This document shows, one piece after another, positions 53,554-62,129 of a DNA stretch of 64,000 nt; the stretch's first letter is position 1; each line of letters begins with the position of its first letter. The translations under genes were made by a program, and so were the position numbers. This DNA comes from Rhodovastum atsumiense (lineage in GTDB: Bacteria; Pseudomonadota; Alphaproteobacteria; Acetobacterales; Acetobacteraceae): NCBI RefSeq assembly GCF_937425535.1, contig NZ_OW485601.1, positions 5,067,501-5,131,500 of the forward strand, read 5' to 3'. Under the pieces are notes generated by a model. The model saw only the letters and a list, made by a program, of their open reading frames with translations. It did not search any database and had not been told where the DNA came from.

Positions 53554-55839
53554 ATGGCCTTGCTCCGGTGGCTGGTGACTCTCGTGCTCCTGCTCGGGGT
53601 GGCGTGGCTGTCGCCGTTGCGCGCGCAGGAGGCGCCGCGGTTCGTGGGTGCGAAGGCCTGCGCCGCCTGCCATCCTTCCGAAACCAGCCTCTGGAAAGGC
53701 TCGCACCATGCGCGTGCCATGCAGGAGGCGACGCCGGCGACGGTGCTGGGCGACTTCAACAACGCCAGCTTCACGCAGTTCGGCATACCGACGACGTTCA
53801 GCCGCGCCGGAGACCGTTTCGTCGTGCGGACGGAGGGGCCCGACGGCTATCCCCACGAGTACGACGTTGCCTATACGTTTGGCGTCGATCCGCTGCAGCA
53901 ATACCTCATCCGCTTTCCCGGTGGCCGGCTGCAGGCGCTCGGCATCGCCTGGGACGCCAGGCCGAAGGCGTCGGGTGGCCAGCGCTGGTTCGGCCTGTAT
54001 CCCGAGCAGCGGCTGCGCGCCGGCGACCGGCTGCACTGGACCGGACGTGACCAGACCTGGAATTACCAGTGTGCCGACTGCCACACCACCGACCTTCGGA
54101 GGAATTTCGACCTCGCCACCAACGCCTACGCCACCGCTTTCACGGATGTGGATGTCGCCTGTGAGGCGTGCCACGGCGCCGGCTCGGTGCACGTCGCCTG
54201 GGCCGAGGTCCGGCCGAAGCCGCCTGTCCCGGTGACGCCGGGCGACCGCATGGGGCTGGCGAACTGGCTGCGCCCGACGGACGGAGGCGGCTGGGAGATG
54301 GACGTGCAGACCGGCATCGCGCACCGGACCGCGCCGCTCGCCTCGACCGAACCCGACACCTGCGCGCCTTGCCACATGCGGCGCAAGAAGCTGCTTGACA
54401 CGCCCCTGGTCGGGGCGCCGCTGCTCGATGGGTATCTGCCCGCACTGCTTGACCCCGGTTACTATTTTCCGGATGGGCAGATCGATGGCGAGGTGTTCGA
54501 GTACGGCTCGTTCGTGCAGAGCCGCATGCACCAGGCCGGGGTCACCTGCTCGAACTGCCATGAGCCGCACGGTCTCAGGCTGAGGGTGGAGGGTAATGCG
54601 GTCTGCGGCCAATGCCACATGGCCGCCCGCTTCGATTCCACGGCCCACCACCATCATGAGCCCAGCGGCACTGGAGGTCAGTGCGTCAATTGCCACATGC
54701 CGACCCGCACCTACATGATCGTGCACGACCGTCACGACCACTCCCTGCGGGTGCCGCGGCCCGACCTGTCGGCGTCGCTCGGCACGCCGAACGCCTGTAC
54801 CCAGTGTCATGCCGATCGTCCGGCCGATTGGGCCGCGCGCGCAGTTGCCGCCTGGTACCCCGCCGGGCGGCGGACCACGTCGCATTTCGGCGCCGCCTTG
54901 CAGGCCGGCCGAACGGGGGCCGCCGACGCGGAACGCCTGCTCGATGCGCTGATTCTGGACGCGGGCCAGCCGCCGATTGCGCGCGCCACCGCCCTCGGCC
55001 TGCTGCGGAACCGGGCGACCGGCACCTCGGAGGCGGCGGTGAAGGCGGCGATCACCGATCCCAACCCGCTGGTGCGAGCGGCGGTGCCGCGAGCGCTGCC
55101 GGCCGCGCCGGGGCGTTCCATGGTGCAAGGAGTGGCGCCGCTGTTGAACGACAGAGTGCGGGCGGTGCGGGTAGAAGCGGCGCGGGCACTGGCCGGCACG
55201 GAGGCACAGATGACAGACCCGCAGCGCGTCGCCCTGGCACGTGGCCTGCGGGAGTTGCTGAACGCCGAGTTGGTCGATGCCGACCGGTCCGAATCGCATC
55301 TCAATATCGGCCTGCTGTACCTCCGCCTCGGCCAGGCCACGCAGGCTGAGGAGGCCTACCAGACCGCGCTGCGGCTCGATCCCCGCTTCGTGCCGGGCAT
55401 GGTCAATCTGGCCGATCTCGATCGCATGCGCGGCCGTGATCAAGAGGGGGCGGAACTGCTGCGCCGCGCCATCGCCATCGAGCCGGGCAACGCCGATGCC
55501 TGGCATGCCCTGGGCCTGACGCTGGTGCGCCAACGCAATGCCGCGGACGCGCTGCAGGCGCTGCGCCGCGCGAACGAGTTGGCGCCCGGCAATCCGCGCT
55601 ACGCCTATGTCTACGCCGTTGCGCTGAACTCGGCCGGGATGACGAAACAGGCAATCGCGGTGCTGGAACAGGCGCACCGGCAGCATCCGGCCGACCGCGA
55701 CGTGCTGCTCGGGCTGATCACGATCGCCCGGGACAGCGGTGATCCCGACGCTGCGCAACGCTATGCGCGCGATTTGGTCGCGCTGACGCCATCGGACCCA
55801 CAGGCACGCCTTCTGCTCGAGCAACTCGGGCGCCGGTAG
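53554..55839 (+). CDS. Octaheme c-type cytochrome with HEAT and TPR domains
   Basis: 761 aa from ATG 53554, which gives a signal peptide ending LRAQ; a frame from 53434 lacks this. Eight CxxCH heme sites: CAACH (about residue 36), CADCH (173), CEACH (204), CAPCH (270), CSNCH (333), CGQCH (351), CVNCH (377) and CTQCH (416), with extra His residues as axial ligands. Residues about 490-565 are HEAT-like and 583-749 are TPR-like (ALRLDPRFVPGMVNLADLDR and similar). The layout resembles the cytochrome c554 (PF13435) group with a protein-binding tail. Periplasmic electron transfer is likely; donor and acceptor are unknown. Confidence 0.88.
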   Translation: MALLRWLVTLVLLLGVAWLSPLRAQEAPRFVGAKACAACHPSETSLWKGSHHARAMQEATPATVLGDFNNASFTQFGIPTTFSRAGDRFVVRTEGPDGYPHEYDVAYTFGVDPLQQYLIRFPGGRLQALGIAWDARPKASGGQRWFGLYPEQRLRAGDRLHWTGRDQTWNYQCADCHTTDLRRNFDLATNAYATAFTDVDVACEACHGAGSVHVAWAEVRPKPPVPVTPGDRMGLANWLRPTDGGGWEMDVQTGIAHRTAPLASTEPDTCAPCHMRRKKLLDTPLVGAPLLDGYLPALLDPGYYFPDGQIDGEVFEYGSFVQSRMHQAGVTCSNCHEPHGLRLRVEGNAVCGQCHMAARFDSTAHHHHEPSGTGGQCVNCHMPTRTYMIVHDRHDHSLRVPRPDLSASLGTPNACTQCHADRPADWAARAVAAWYPAGRRTTSHFGAALQAGRTGAADAERLLDALILDAGQPPIARATALGLLRNRATGTSEAAVKAAITDPNPLVRAAVPRALPAAPGRSMVQGVAPLLNDRVRAVRVEAARALAGTEAQMTDPQRVALARGLRELLNAELVDADRSESHLNIGLLYLRLGQATQAEEAYQTALRLDPRFVPGMVNLADLDRMRGRDQEGAELLRRAIAIEPGNADAWHALGLTLVRQRNAADALQALRRANELAPGNPRYAYVYAVALNSAGMTKQAIAVLEQAHRQHPADRDVLLGLITIARDSGDPDAAQRYARDLVALTPSDPQARLLLEQLGRR

Positions 55840-55884
55840 GCACATACCTCAGAAGCAGAATACAACGGCGAGGATCGGTGTGAG

Positions 55885-56655
55885 TCAGCCACGGTCGAGG
55901 TCGACATGTTCCCACGTTGCTTTCTTCAGCACCCTCTGCCTGCGCGTGCCACTGACCACCAGCAGGGCGAGCGCGGCCGCGGCGCTCATGCACGGCTCGG
56001 CGTCGAGCGCGTGCATGAGCGCCTGGGTCTGCTCGGCGGTGAGATGGCGGTCGCGGTGCTGCTCGGGGAGCATGCCGGGTGAGGCCGCGGCGTTGCGCCC
56101 GTCGAACAGGCCCCACCGCAGTGCCAGGTTCAGCATCGAGCGCAGTGTGGCGAGATGGCGATTGACGCTGGAGGCCGAGAGCCCTTTGGCGATCAGCGCG
56201 CGGCGCAGGGCGGCGACGTCATGCGGGGTGATTTCGTCGAGGCGCCTGCGGCCGAGCATGGGCAGGATGCGGAGGCGCAGGTAGGCCTCGTAGTTGCCGG
56301 TGCTGCGCAGGCGCTCCCGCACGTGCGGCAGGTAGCCGTCCCGGGCGAAGTCGGCCAGGGTGGGCACGGCGCGCAGCTTCGCCCGCTCGGCGACCGGGTC
56401 GGCGCCCAGGCTGACCGAGGCCTTGATCTGCTCGGCTTTTCGCCGGGCCTGCTCGGCGGTGACGTCGCCGAGGCGTCCGAGCTTGACCTCGCGGGCGCGG
56501 CCGCGCGCGTCGGCGTAGCGGAGGTAGAAGGTGGTCACCGACCGGCGGCGCTCGGCGATGAAGCCGTGGAGGGCGTCGTCGAAGATGCGCTGCTTGGCGG
56601 TGCCCTCGGGCAGGGGCGGGAGGCCGCGGAGCAGGGCGGTGGTGAGGCGGGGCAT
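55885..56655 (-). pseudogene. Truncated tyrosine recombinase (DUF4102-type integrase)
   Basis: 256 aa. The Arm-binding domain (RIFDDALHGFIAERRRSVTTFYLRYADARGRAREVKLG) and core-binding domain are whole, and the catalytic domain begins, but the frame stops at VDLDRG just after the first catalytic Arg region (SGTRRQRVL). The H-R-H/W-Y part is missing. The break lies 46 nt from the end of the octaheme gene, suggesting deletion at the island's left junction. Probably not active. Confidence 0.8.
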
Positions 56656-56679
56656 GGCGTTGGCGTTCCATGCGCCGCG

Positions 56680-57187
56680 TCAGTGCGGCTGCGCCGGTCC
56701 GCACACGGCGCGCATGCGGGCGACCTCCGTCGCGAGTGCGTCCTCGGCGCGCTGTGCCGCCTCGCGCAGGTGGAGGTCGGAGCGGATGCCATTGGCGGCG
56801 TCGGCCAGGAGCTGGCCGAGCACGTGCAGCAACAGCTCGGGGGTGACGCTCTCGCCGTCGCCGCGGAAGCCGGGGCACAGCTGCAACGAGCTGACGCCGG
56901 GCAGCGTGGCGACGGTCCAGGCATAGACCGAGCGGTGCGGCCCGGGCGCGACCGCGACCGCGATCGAGGGTGCCGGCGGCAGGCCGAGGCGGCGCTGCAG
57001 CGCGACCAGGGCGGAGGCGAGGTGGGAGGCGCTGGTTCGGGCCAGGGCATCACCGCTGTGGTCGGCCTCGGTCAGCTGGCGGCCGAGGGCGATGCGGAGG
57101 GGGCGCGGGTGGTCCAGGCGGGATGCCGGGCTCTTGGTGTTCGTCGAGGCGGATGGCAATGATGTCGTTCGGTGAGATCTCAGGCAT
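56680..57187 (-). pseudogene. Hypothetical protein, probable frameshift
   Basis: A good start (ATG 57187, MPEISPNDIIAIRLDEHQEPG) lies in one frame; the protein-like remainder (RLDHPRPLRIALGRQLTEADHS..., ending ARMRAVCGPAQPH at 56680) lies in another. A shift near 57115-57125 would join them to about 168 residues. The second part contains SYVYAWTVATLPG-like hydrophobic sequence and a helical end. No family recognised. It is 24 nt upstream of the truncated integrase on the same strand and is likely part of the same decayed island. Confidence 0.45.
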
Positions 57188-57983
57188 GGAAGTCTCGCAT
57201 GGCGTGGACGCCGCAGCGCGACGCGGCGGGCCGGCCAGCGCCGGGGGTTCCGGTGGACGACGCGATGACATGCGCTCAAAACGGAAATTGAATTCTGGAA
57301 ATTATTGATCCGACTTGAGCGGTCTTGGATTGATTGTGTAGTCGCGGAACATCATGGGCCTTGACCACATGCCGGAACTGCGCCGAGGACAGCGGATCGC
57401 GCTGGCCAGCGCCTTCCATGATGCGGTTCTGTCCAATGGTGAGCGCCATGTCAGCAGTCGCGGCCAACGATGGGTGAATAACCGCTCCGCTCTACACAGC
57501 GGCCGCTGGATCGCGCATGCGACCGGCACCGCGCTGTGGTGGCACTTCCGTAAGCAACCAGTATCGATCTGCGGGATGCTGGTTCGTTACCCCGATCATC
57601 ATCGCGATACCGAAGCCCTTCTGTGCACCGATACCGAGGCGGCTCCCACTCGATATCCTCGCCTGCTACGCGCCCGGAGGCCGTGCTGCAGCCAGAAAGC
57701 AAAATTAATTAATCAGACCGGCAAGAGTCATCAATATACAAAATCCAGAAACGGTTCATAAGTTGTAGTTAAGAAAGTATTTTACTTTTGTATTTTTCGA
57801 CAAGGCAGATTATTTTATTTTTTAGATAGCACTTTAATTTGTCATGCGACTTGAAGGAATTTTCCTTATTTTACTATACTAATTAATTGATTTTTGACCG
57901 TCTTTTGATATGTTAAATATCACGGCGATGTGAGGTCATTGCTTGACGAGCATGATGCATCGCCGGGTGGGGGAACACCTGCG
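57188..57983. other. Intergenic region with AT-rich block
   Basis: About 800 nt without a convincing gene. The first 500 nt are GC-rich and may hold remnants of an element (short frames on both strands, none with family features). From about 57700 to 57920 the DNA is very AT-rich, with several T- and A-runs, and probably holds the promoter of the sensor kinase gene. The block resembles the one at 5450-5620. Confidence 0.45.
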
Positions 57984-60900
57984 ATGGGAAGCCTCGTCGG
58001 ACGCTTGCTCCTCATCACCTTCCTTGCCTTGCTCCCGGCTCTCGCCTTCCAGGCATGGACCGAGGTTAGCGCCCATCGCGCCCGCCAGCAGGCGATCCAC
58101 GACGAAGCATTGCGCCTGGTGGATCTTGTTGCCTCCGAACAGGAGCAGGTGGTCGAAGGCGCCCGACAGCTCATGACCGCCTTGGTCAACATAAGCGCCA
58201 CCCGTGACCACTGGGAAAGCGACTGCGCCCCGTACTTCCCGAATTTGCTGAAGCGCTCCCCCAGGTATGCGGCCATTGCCGGGTACGACCTGAACGGGAA
58301 GGTCATCTGCTCCTCCCGCCTTGCGGACATCGGGGCGGACGGCAGCTATCGCCCCTATTTCCATCACGCGCTGGCCACGGATGAGTTGGTGGTGGGCGAC
58401 TACGCCGTCGGCGGCGGTTCCAAGCGACCGAGCGTCCACTTCGCCCAGCGTTACCGCAACCCGGATGGCCGGGTGGCCGGTGTCCTCACCATCGCCCTGG
58501 ATCTGGAGTGGCTCCAGGGCAGGCTGGACCGCCTGAAGCTGCCCAAAGCCGCCGCGGCCGTCATTACCGACCAAAACGGCACCGTTCTCGCCGGGCGGCC
58601 GGAACCGGGGCGTTCCGTCGGCCGGTCCGTGTCCGGGGACATGCGCAAGGCACTGGAGAGGGCGCAAACCGGCGTGCGGGAGATGCCAGGACCGGACGGC
58701 ATCGTCCGGATCTATGGCTATGCGCCGATCAGCCTGGGACCCGAATGGTTCGGCATCGCTGTCGGCCTGGACAGCCCGGTGCTCCTCGCTGCCATGGCCC
58801 AAGAACACTACTTGAACCTGATGTTTCTTGTCCTCAGCGTCATCCTGGCGATGGGCGTGACCGTTATGGTGGCAGGCCCGATGGTGTGGCGCCCGATGGC
58901 GCGACTGCTGGCGGCCGCCGGGCGCTGGCGCGAGGGCGATCTCACGGCCCGCACCGGCCTGCAACGGGACAGGTCGGAATTTGGCCGCCTGGCGGCTGCC
59001 TTCGACGCGGTGGCCGAGGCGGCACAGCAGCGGGAACACGCCGTGCGCGCCGCCTTGGAGAGCACCGGGGACGGCGTGTACACGCTCTCCCCGGACTGGC
59101 GCTTCACTTTCCTCAACCGCTGGGCCCGGGAGCAGATCGCGGCCGGGCGCGACCTTGTTGGACAGGTGATCTGGGATGCCTTCCCTGAAGCCGTGGACGG
59201 TCCGTTCTGGCACGCCTACCAGCGCTGCATGGCCGGGCACCTGCCGACCGAGGCCGAGCAGTTCTACGTCCCCCTGAATCGCCACTTCACGGCGCGCGCG
59301 TTCCCTTCCGACGACGGCGGGATCACCGTGTTCTTCCGTGATGTCACCGAGGAACGGAAAACCGCCGCCCGCCTCGCCGAGCACGAGGGGATGCTGCGCG
59401 CGCTCGGCGAGGCCACGCCCGACCTGCTCTTCGCCAAGGACCGTGCCGGGCGGATGCTCTACGCCAACCCGGCGACCCTGACCGCGATCGGCCTCCCGTT
59501 CGAAGAGGTGCGTGGCCGCACCGCCGCCGAGTACTCCGCCGTTCCGGCGGCGGGGGAGGCCGCGCTGCGCAACGACCTGCGCATCATGGGCCGCGGCGAG
59601 AGCGAGACGGTCATCGAGATCGCACCCCATGCCCAGCGGGGCATGGCGCGCACCTGGCGCTCGACCAAGACGCCGCTGCACGACCCCGCCACGGGCGAGG
59701 TCGTTGGATTGGTCTGCATTGCCCGCGACGAGACCGAGCAGCACCAAATGGAGCGGGCGCTGGCCGAGAGCGAGGCACGGTTCCGCGCCATGGCCGACAA
59801 CATCCCGCAGCTGGCCTGGATGGCGCGGCCGGATGGTTGGATCTTCTGGTACAATCGGCGCTGGCACGATTACACCGGCACCACCCTGGAGGAGATGGAG
59901 GGCTGGGGCTGGCGCAAGGTCCATCACCCGGACCACGTGAACCGCGTGGTGGAGCGCATCCAGCGCGCCTGGGACAGCGGCGAGCCGTGGGAGGACACCT
60001 TCCCGCTGCGCGGCCGGAACGGCGCGTATCGCTGGTTCCTCTCCCGTGCCCTGCCGGTGCGCGACGCCGACGGCCGGGTCACGCTGTGGTTCGGCACCAG
60101 CACCGACGTCACCGAACAGCGTGCGGCCGAGGCCGCGCTGGCGGAAAGCCGGGCGCAGTTGGAAGCGGCGCTCGGCGCCATGACGGATGCCGTGTTCATC
60201 TCCGATGCGGCGGGGAACTTCATCCACTTCAACGATGCCTTCGCCACGTTCTACAGGTTCCGGCACAAGGACGAATGCGCCAGGACCTTTGCCGCGTATC
60301 CGGCGTTGCTGGACGTCTTCCTGGAGAGCGGCGAACCGGCCCCGGTGGAGCAGTGGGCGGTCCCGCGGGCGCTGCGCGGCGAGACGGAAGTGGGCGCCAT
60401 CTACCGTCTGCGGCGCAGGGACACCGGAGAGAGCTGGGTCGGCAGCTACACCCTGGCCCCGATCCGTGACCGGCATGGCGCCATCGTCGGATCGGTCGTC
60501 ACCGCACGCGACATCACCGAGCGGTTGCGCGCCGAAGAAGCCCTCAGGGAGAGCGAGGCGCGGCTGCGCGACCTGGTCGAGACGCTCGACCTGGGCACGT
60601 TCATGGCGCGCGACCCCGACGGCACCATCCGCTTCTGGTCGCACGGGGCCGAGCGCCTCTACGGCTGGACGGCCGGGCAGGCGCTCGGCCGAATGTCGCA
60701 CGACTTGCTGCCGACTGTCTTTCCGGTGCCTCTGGCCGAGGTCGAGGCGGCACTGGAGCGCGACGGCGAGTGGACGGGCGACCTGCGGCAGCGGACGAAA
60801 GACGGGCGCGAGATCATCGTCTCCGTCCGCAATGTGCTCCGCCGGGGACCGGACGGCCGGCCGCTCACGGTGCTGGAGGCGCTGACCGACACCACCGCGC

Positions 60901-62129
60901 AGCGACGGGCCGAGGCGGCGCTCGCCGAGCTGAACCGGGACCTCGAGGAGCGGGTGCGCGCAGAGGTGGCGGCCCGGGAGGATGCCCAGGCGCGCGCCGC
61001 CCACGCCCAGCGGATCCAGGCGCTGGGTCAGCTTGCCGGTGGCATCGCGCACGACTTCAACAACATCCTGCAGAGCGTCTCCGGGGCGGCCACGCTGATC
61101 GAGCGGCGGCCGGAGGACCACGACAAGGTGCGCCGCCTCGCCCGCACCGCGATCGATGCCGCCGGCCGTGGTGCCTCGATCACCCAGCGCCTGCTCTCCT
61201 TCGCGCGCCGGGGCGAGATGCGCGCCGAGGCGGTCCCGCCCGGCGAACTGCTGCAGGGCATGCGCGAGGTGCTCGGCCACACCCTCGGCAGCGCCGTCAG
61301 CGTCCGCAACGAGGTGCCTGCGGACATCCCGCCGATGCTGGCCGACCGCGGGCAGTTGGAGACGGCGCTGGTCAACCTTGGTACCAACGCCCGCGACGCC
61401 ATGCCGCAGGGCGGCATCCTGACTTTTTCGGCCGGGGCGGAGCATGTCGCCGCGGCGGCCGCCCATCCGGCCGGCCTCGCGCCCGGCGACTATGTCCGGA
61501 TCAGCGCGTCCGACACCGGCACCGGCATGGACGAGGCGACACTCGCGCGGGTGACGGAACCGTTCTTCACCACCAAGCCGCATGGACAGGGCACCGGCCT
61601 GGGGCTGCCGATGGTCAAGGGCTTCGCCGAGCAGTCCGGCGGCGGGTTCATGATCGCCAGCGCGCCCGGCGCCGGCACCACGGTGACGCTGTGGCTCCGC
61701 CAGGCCACCGGGGCAGCCGACCCGCACGCCGAGGACGAAGGCAGTGTCCAGCCCGGCGCGGGCGCCGCCCGCGTGCTTCTCGTCGATGACGACGACCTGG
61801 TGCGGGAGACGCTCGCGGCCCAGCTCGAGGACGTGGGCTTCGCCGCCCTGGTCGCGGCGAGCGGCGCCGAGGCGCTGGCGCTGCTGCGGTCCGGAGAAGC
61901 CGTGGATGCGCTGGTGAGCGACCTGTCCATGCCGGACATGAACGGTATCGAGACCATCGAGAAGGCGCGCGGCCTGCGCCGCGGGCTGCCCTGCTTCCTG
62001 CTGACCGGCTACATGGGCGAGCGCGCGGCGCTTTCGTCCGGAGACGCCTACACCCTGATCCGCAAGCCCGTGGCGGGCCGCGCCCTGGCCGCGCGCATCG
62101 AGGCCGGCCTGGAGACCGCAAGGTCATGA
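57984..62129 (+). CDS. Hybrid multi-PAS sensor histidine kinase with receiver domain
   Basis: 1381 aa from ATG 57984 (GTG 57930 is possible). Order: membrane helix at about 4-24, Cache-type periplasmic sensor to 270, second helix near 277-303, HAMP-like segment, five PAS/PAC regions (about 354-455, 470-585, 592-710, 717-850, 855-972), H-box ALGQLAGGIAHDFNNILQ with the phospho-His near 1023, HATPase (NARDAM, DTGTGM, GTGLGL; about 1120-1240) and a C-terminal receiver (LLVDDDDL, phospho-Asp in VSDLSMPDMNG; about 1262-1378). The signal is unknown. It is coupled by ATGA to the next sensor gene. Confidence 0.92.
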   Translation: MGSLVGRLLLITFLALLPALAFQAWTEVSAHRARQQAIHDEALRLVDLVASEQEQVVEGARQLMTALVNISATRDHWESDCAPYFPNLLKRSPRYAAIAGYDLNGKVICSSRLADIGADGSYRPYFHHALATDELVVGDYAVGGGSKRPSVHFAQRYRNPDGRVAGVLTIALDLEWLQGRLDRLKLPKAAAAVITDQNGTVLAGRPEPGRSVGRSVSGDMRKALERAQTGVREMPGPDGIVRIYGYAPISLGPEWFGIAVGLDSPVLLAAMAQEHYLNLMFLVLSVILAMGVTVMVAGPMVWRPMARLLAAAGRWREGDLTARTGLQRDRSEFGRLAAAFDAVAEAAQQREHAVRAALESTGDGVYTLSPDWRFTFLNRWAREQIAAGRDLVGQVIWDAFPEAVDGPFWHAYQRCMAGHLPTEAEQFYVPLNRHFTARAFPSDDGGITVFFRDVTEERKTAARLAEHEGMLRALGEATPDLLFAKDRAGRMLYANPATLTAIGLPFEEVRGRTAAEYSAVPAAGEAALRNDLRIMGRGESETVIEIAPHAQRGMARTWRSTKTPLHDPATGEVVGLVCIARDETEQHQMERALAESEARFRAMADNIPQLAWMARPDGWIFWYNRRWHDYTGTTLEEMEGWGWRKVHHPDHVNRVVERIQRAWDSGEPWEDTFPLRGRNGAYRWFLSRALPVRDADGRVTLWFGTSTDVTEQRAAEAALAESRAQLEAALGAMTDAVFISDAAGNFIHFNDAFATFYRFRHKDECARTFAAYPALLDVFLESGEPAPVEQWAVPRALRGETEVGAIYRLRRRDTGESWVGSYTLAPIRDRHGAIVGSVVTARDITERLRAEEALRESEARLRDLVETLDLGTFMARDPDGTIRFWSHGAERLYGWTAGQALGRMSHDLLPTVFPVPLAEVEAALERDGEWTGDLRQRTKDGREIIVSVRNVLRRGPDGRPLTVLEALTDTTAQRRAEAALAELNRDLEERVRAEVAAREDAQARAAHAQRIQALGQLAGGIAHDFNNILQSVSGAATLIERRPEDHDKVRRLARTAIDAAGRGASITQRLLSFARRGEMRAEAVPPGELLQGMREVLGHTLGSAVSVRNEVPADIPPMLADRGQLETALVNLGTNARDAMPQGGILTFSAGAEHVAAAAAHPAGLAPGDYVRISASDTGTGMDEATLARVTEPFFTTKPHGQGTGLGLPMVKGFAEQSGGGFMIASAPGAGTTVTLWLRQATGAADPHAEDEGSVQPGAGAARVLLVDDDDLVRETLAAQLEDVGFAALVAASGAEALALLRSGEAVDALVSDLSMPDMNGIETIEKARGLRRGLPCFLLTGYMGERAALSSGDAYTLIRKPVAGRALAARIEAGLETARS

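Noticed and set aside
57354-57761. 135-codon plus-strand frame in the gap before the kinase
   Set aside because: No family features, no ribosome site, and it crosses the change from GC-rich to AT-rich DNA.
57936-61727. 1263-codon minus-strand frame
   Set aside because: Shadow of the multi-PAS kinase.
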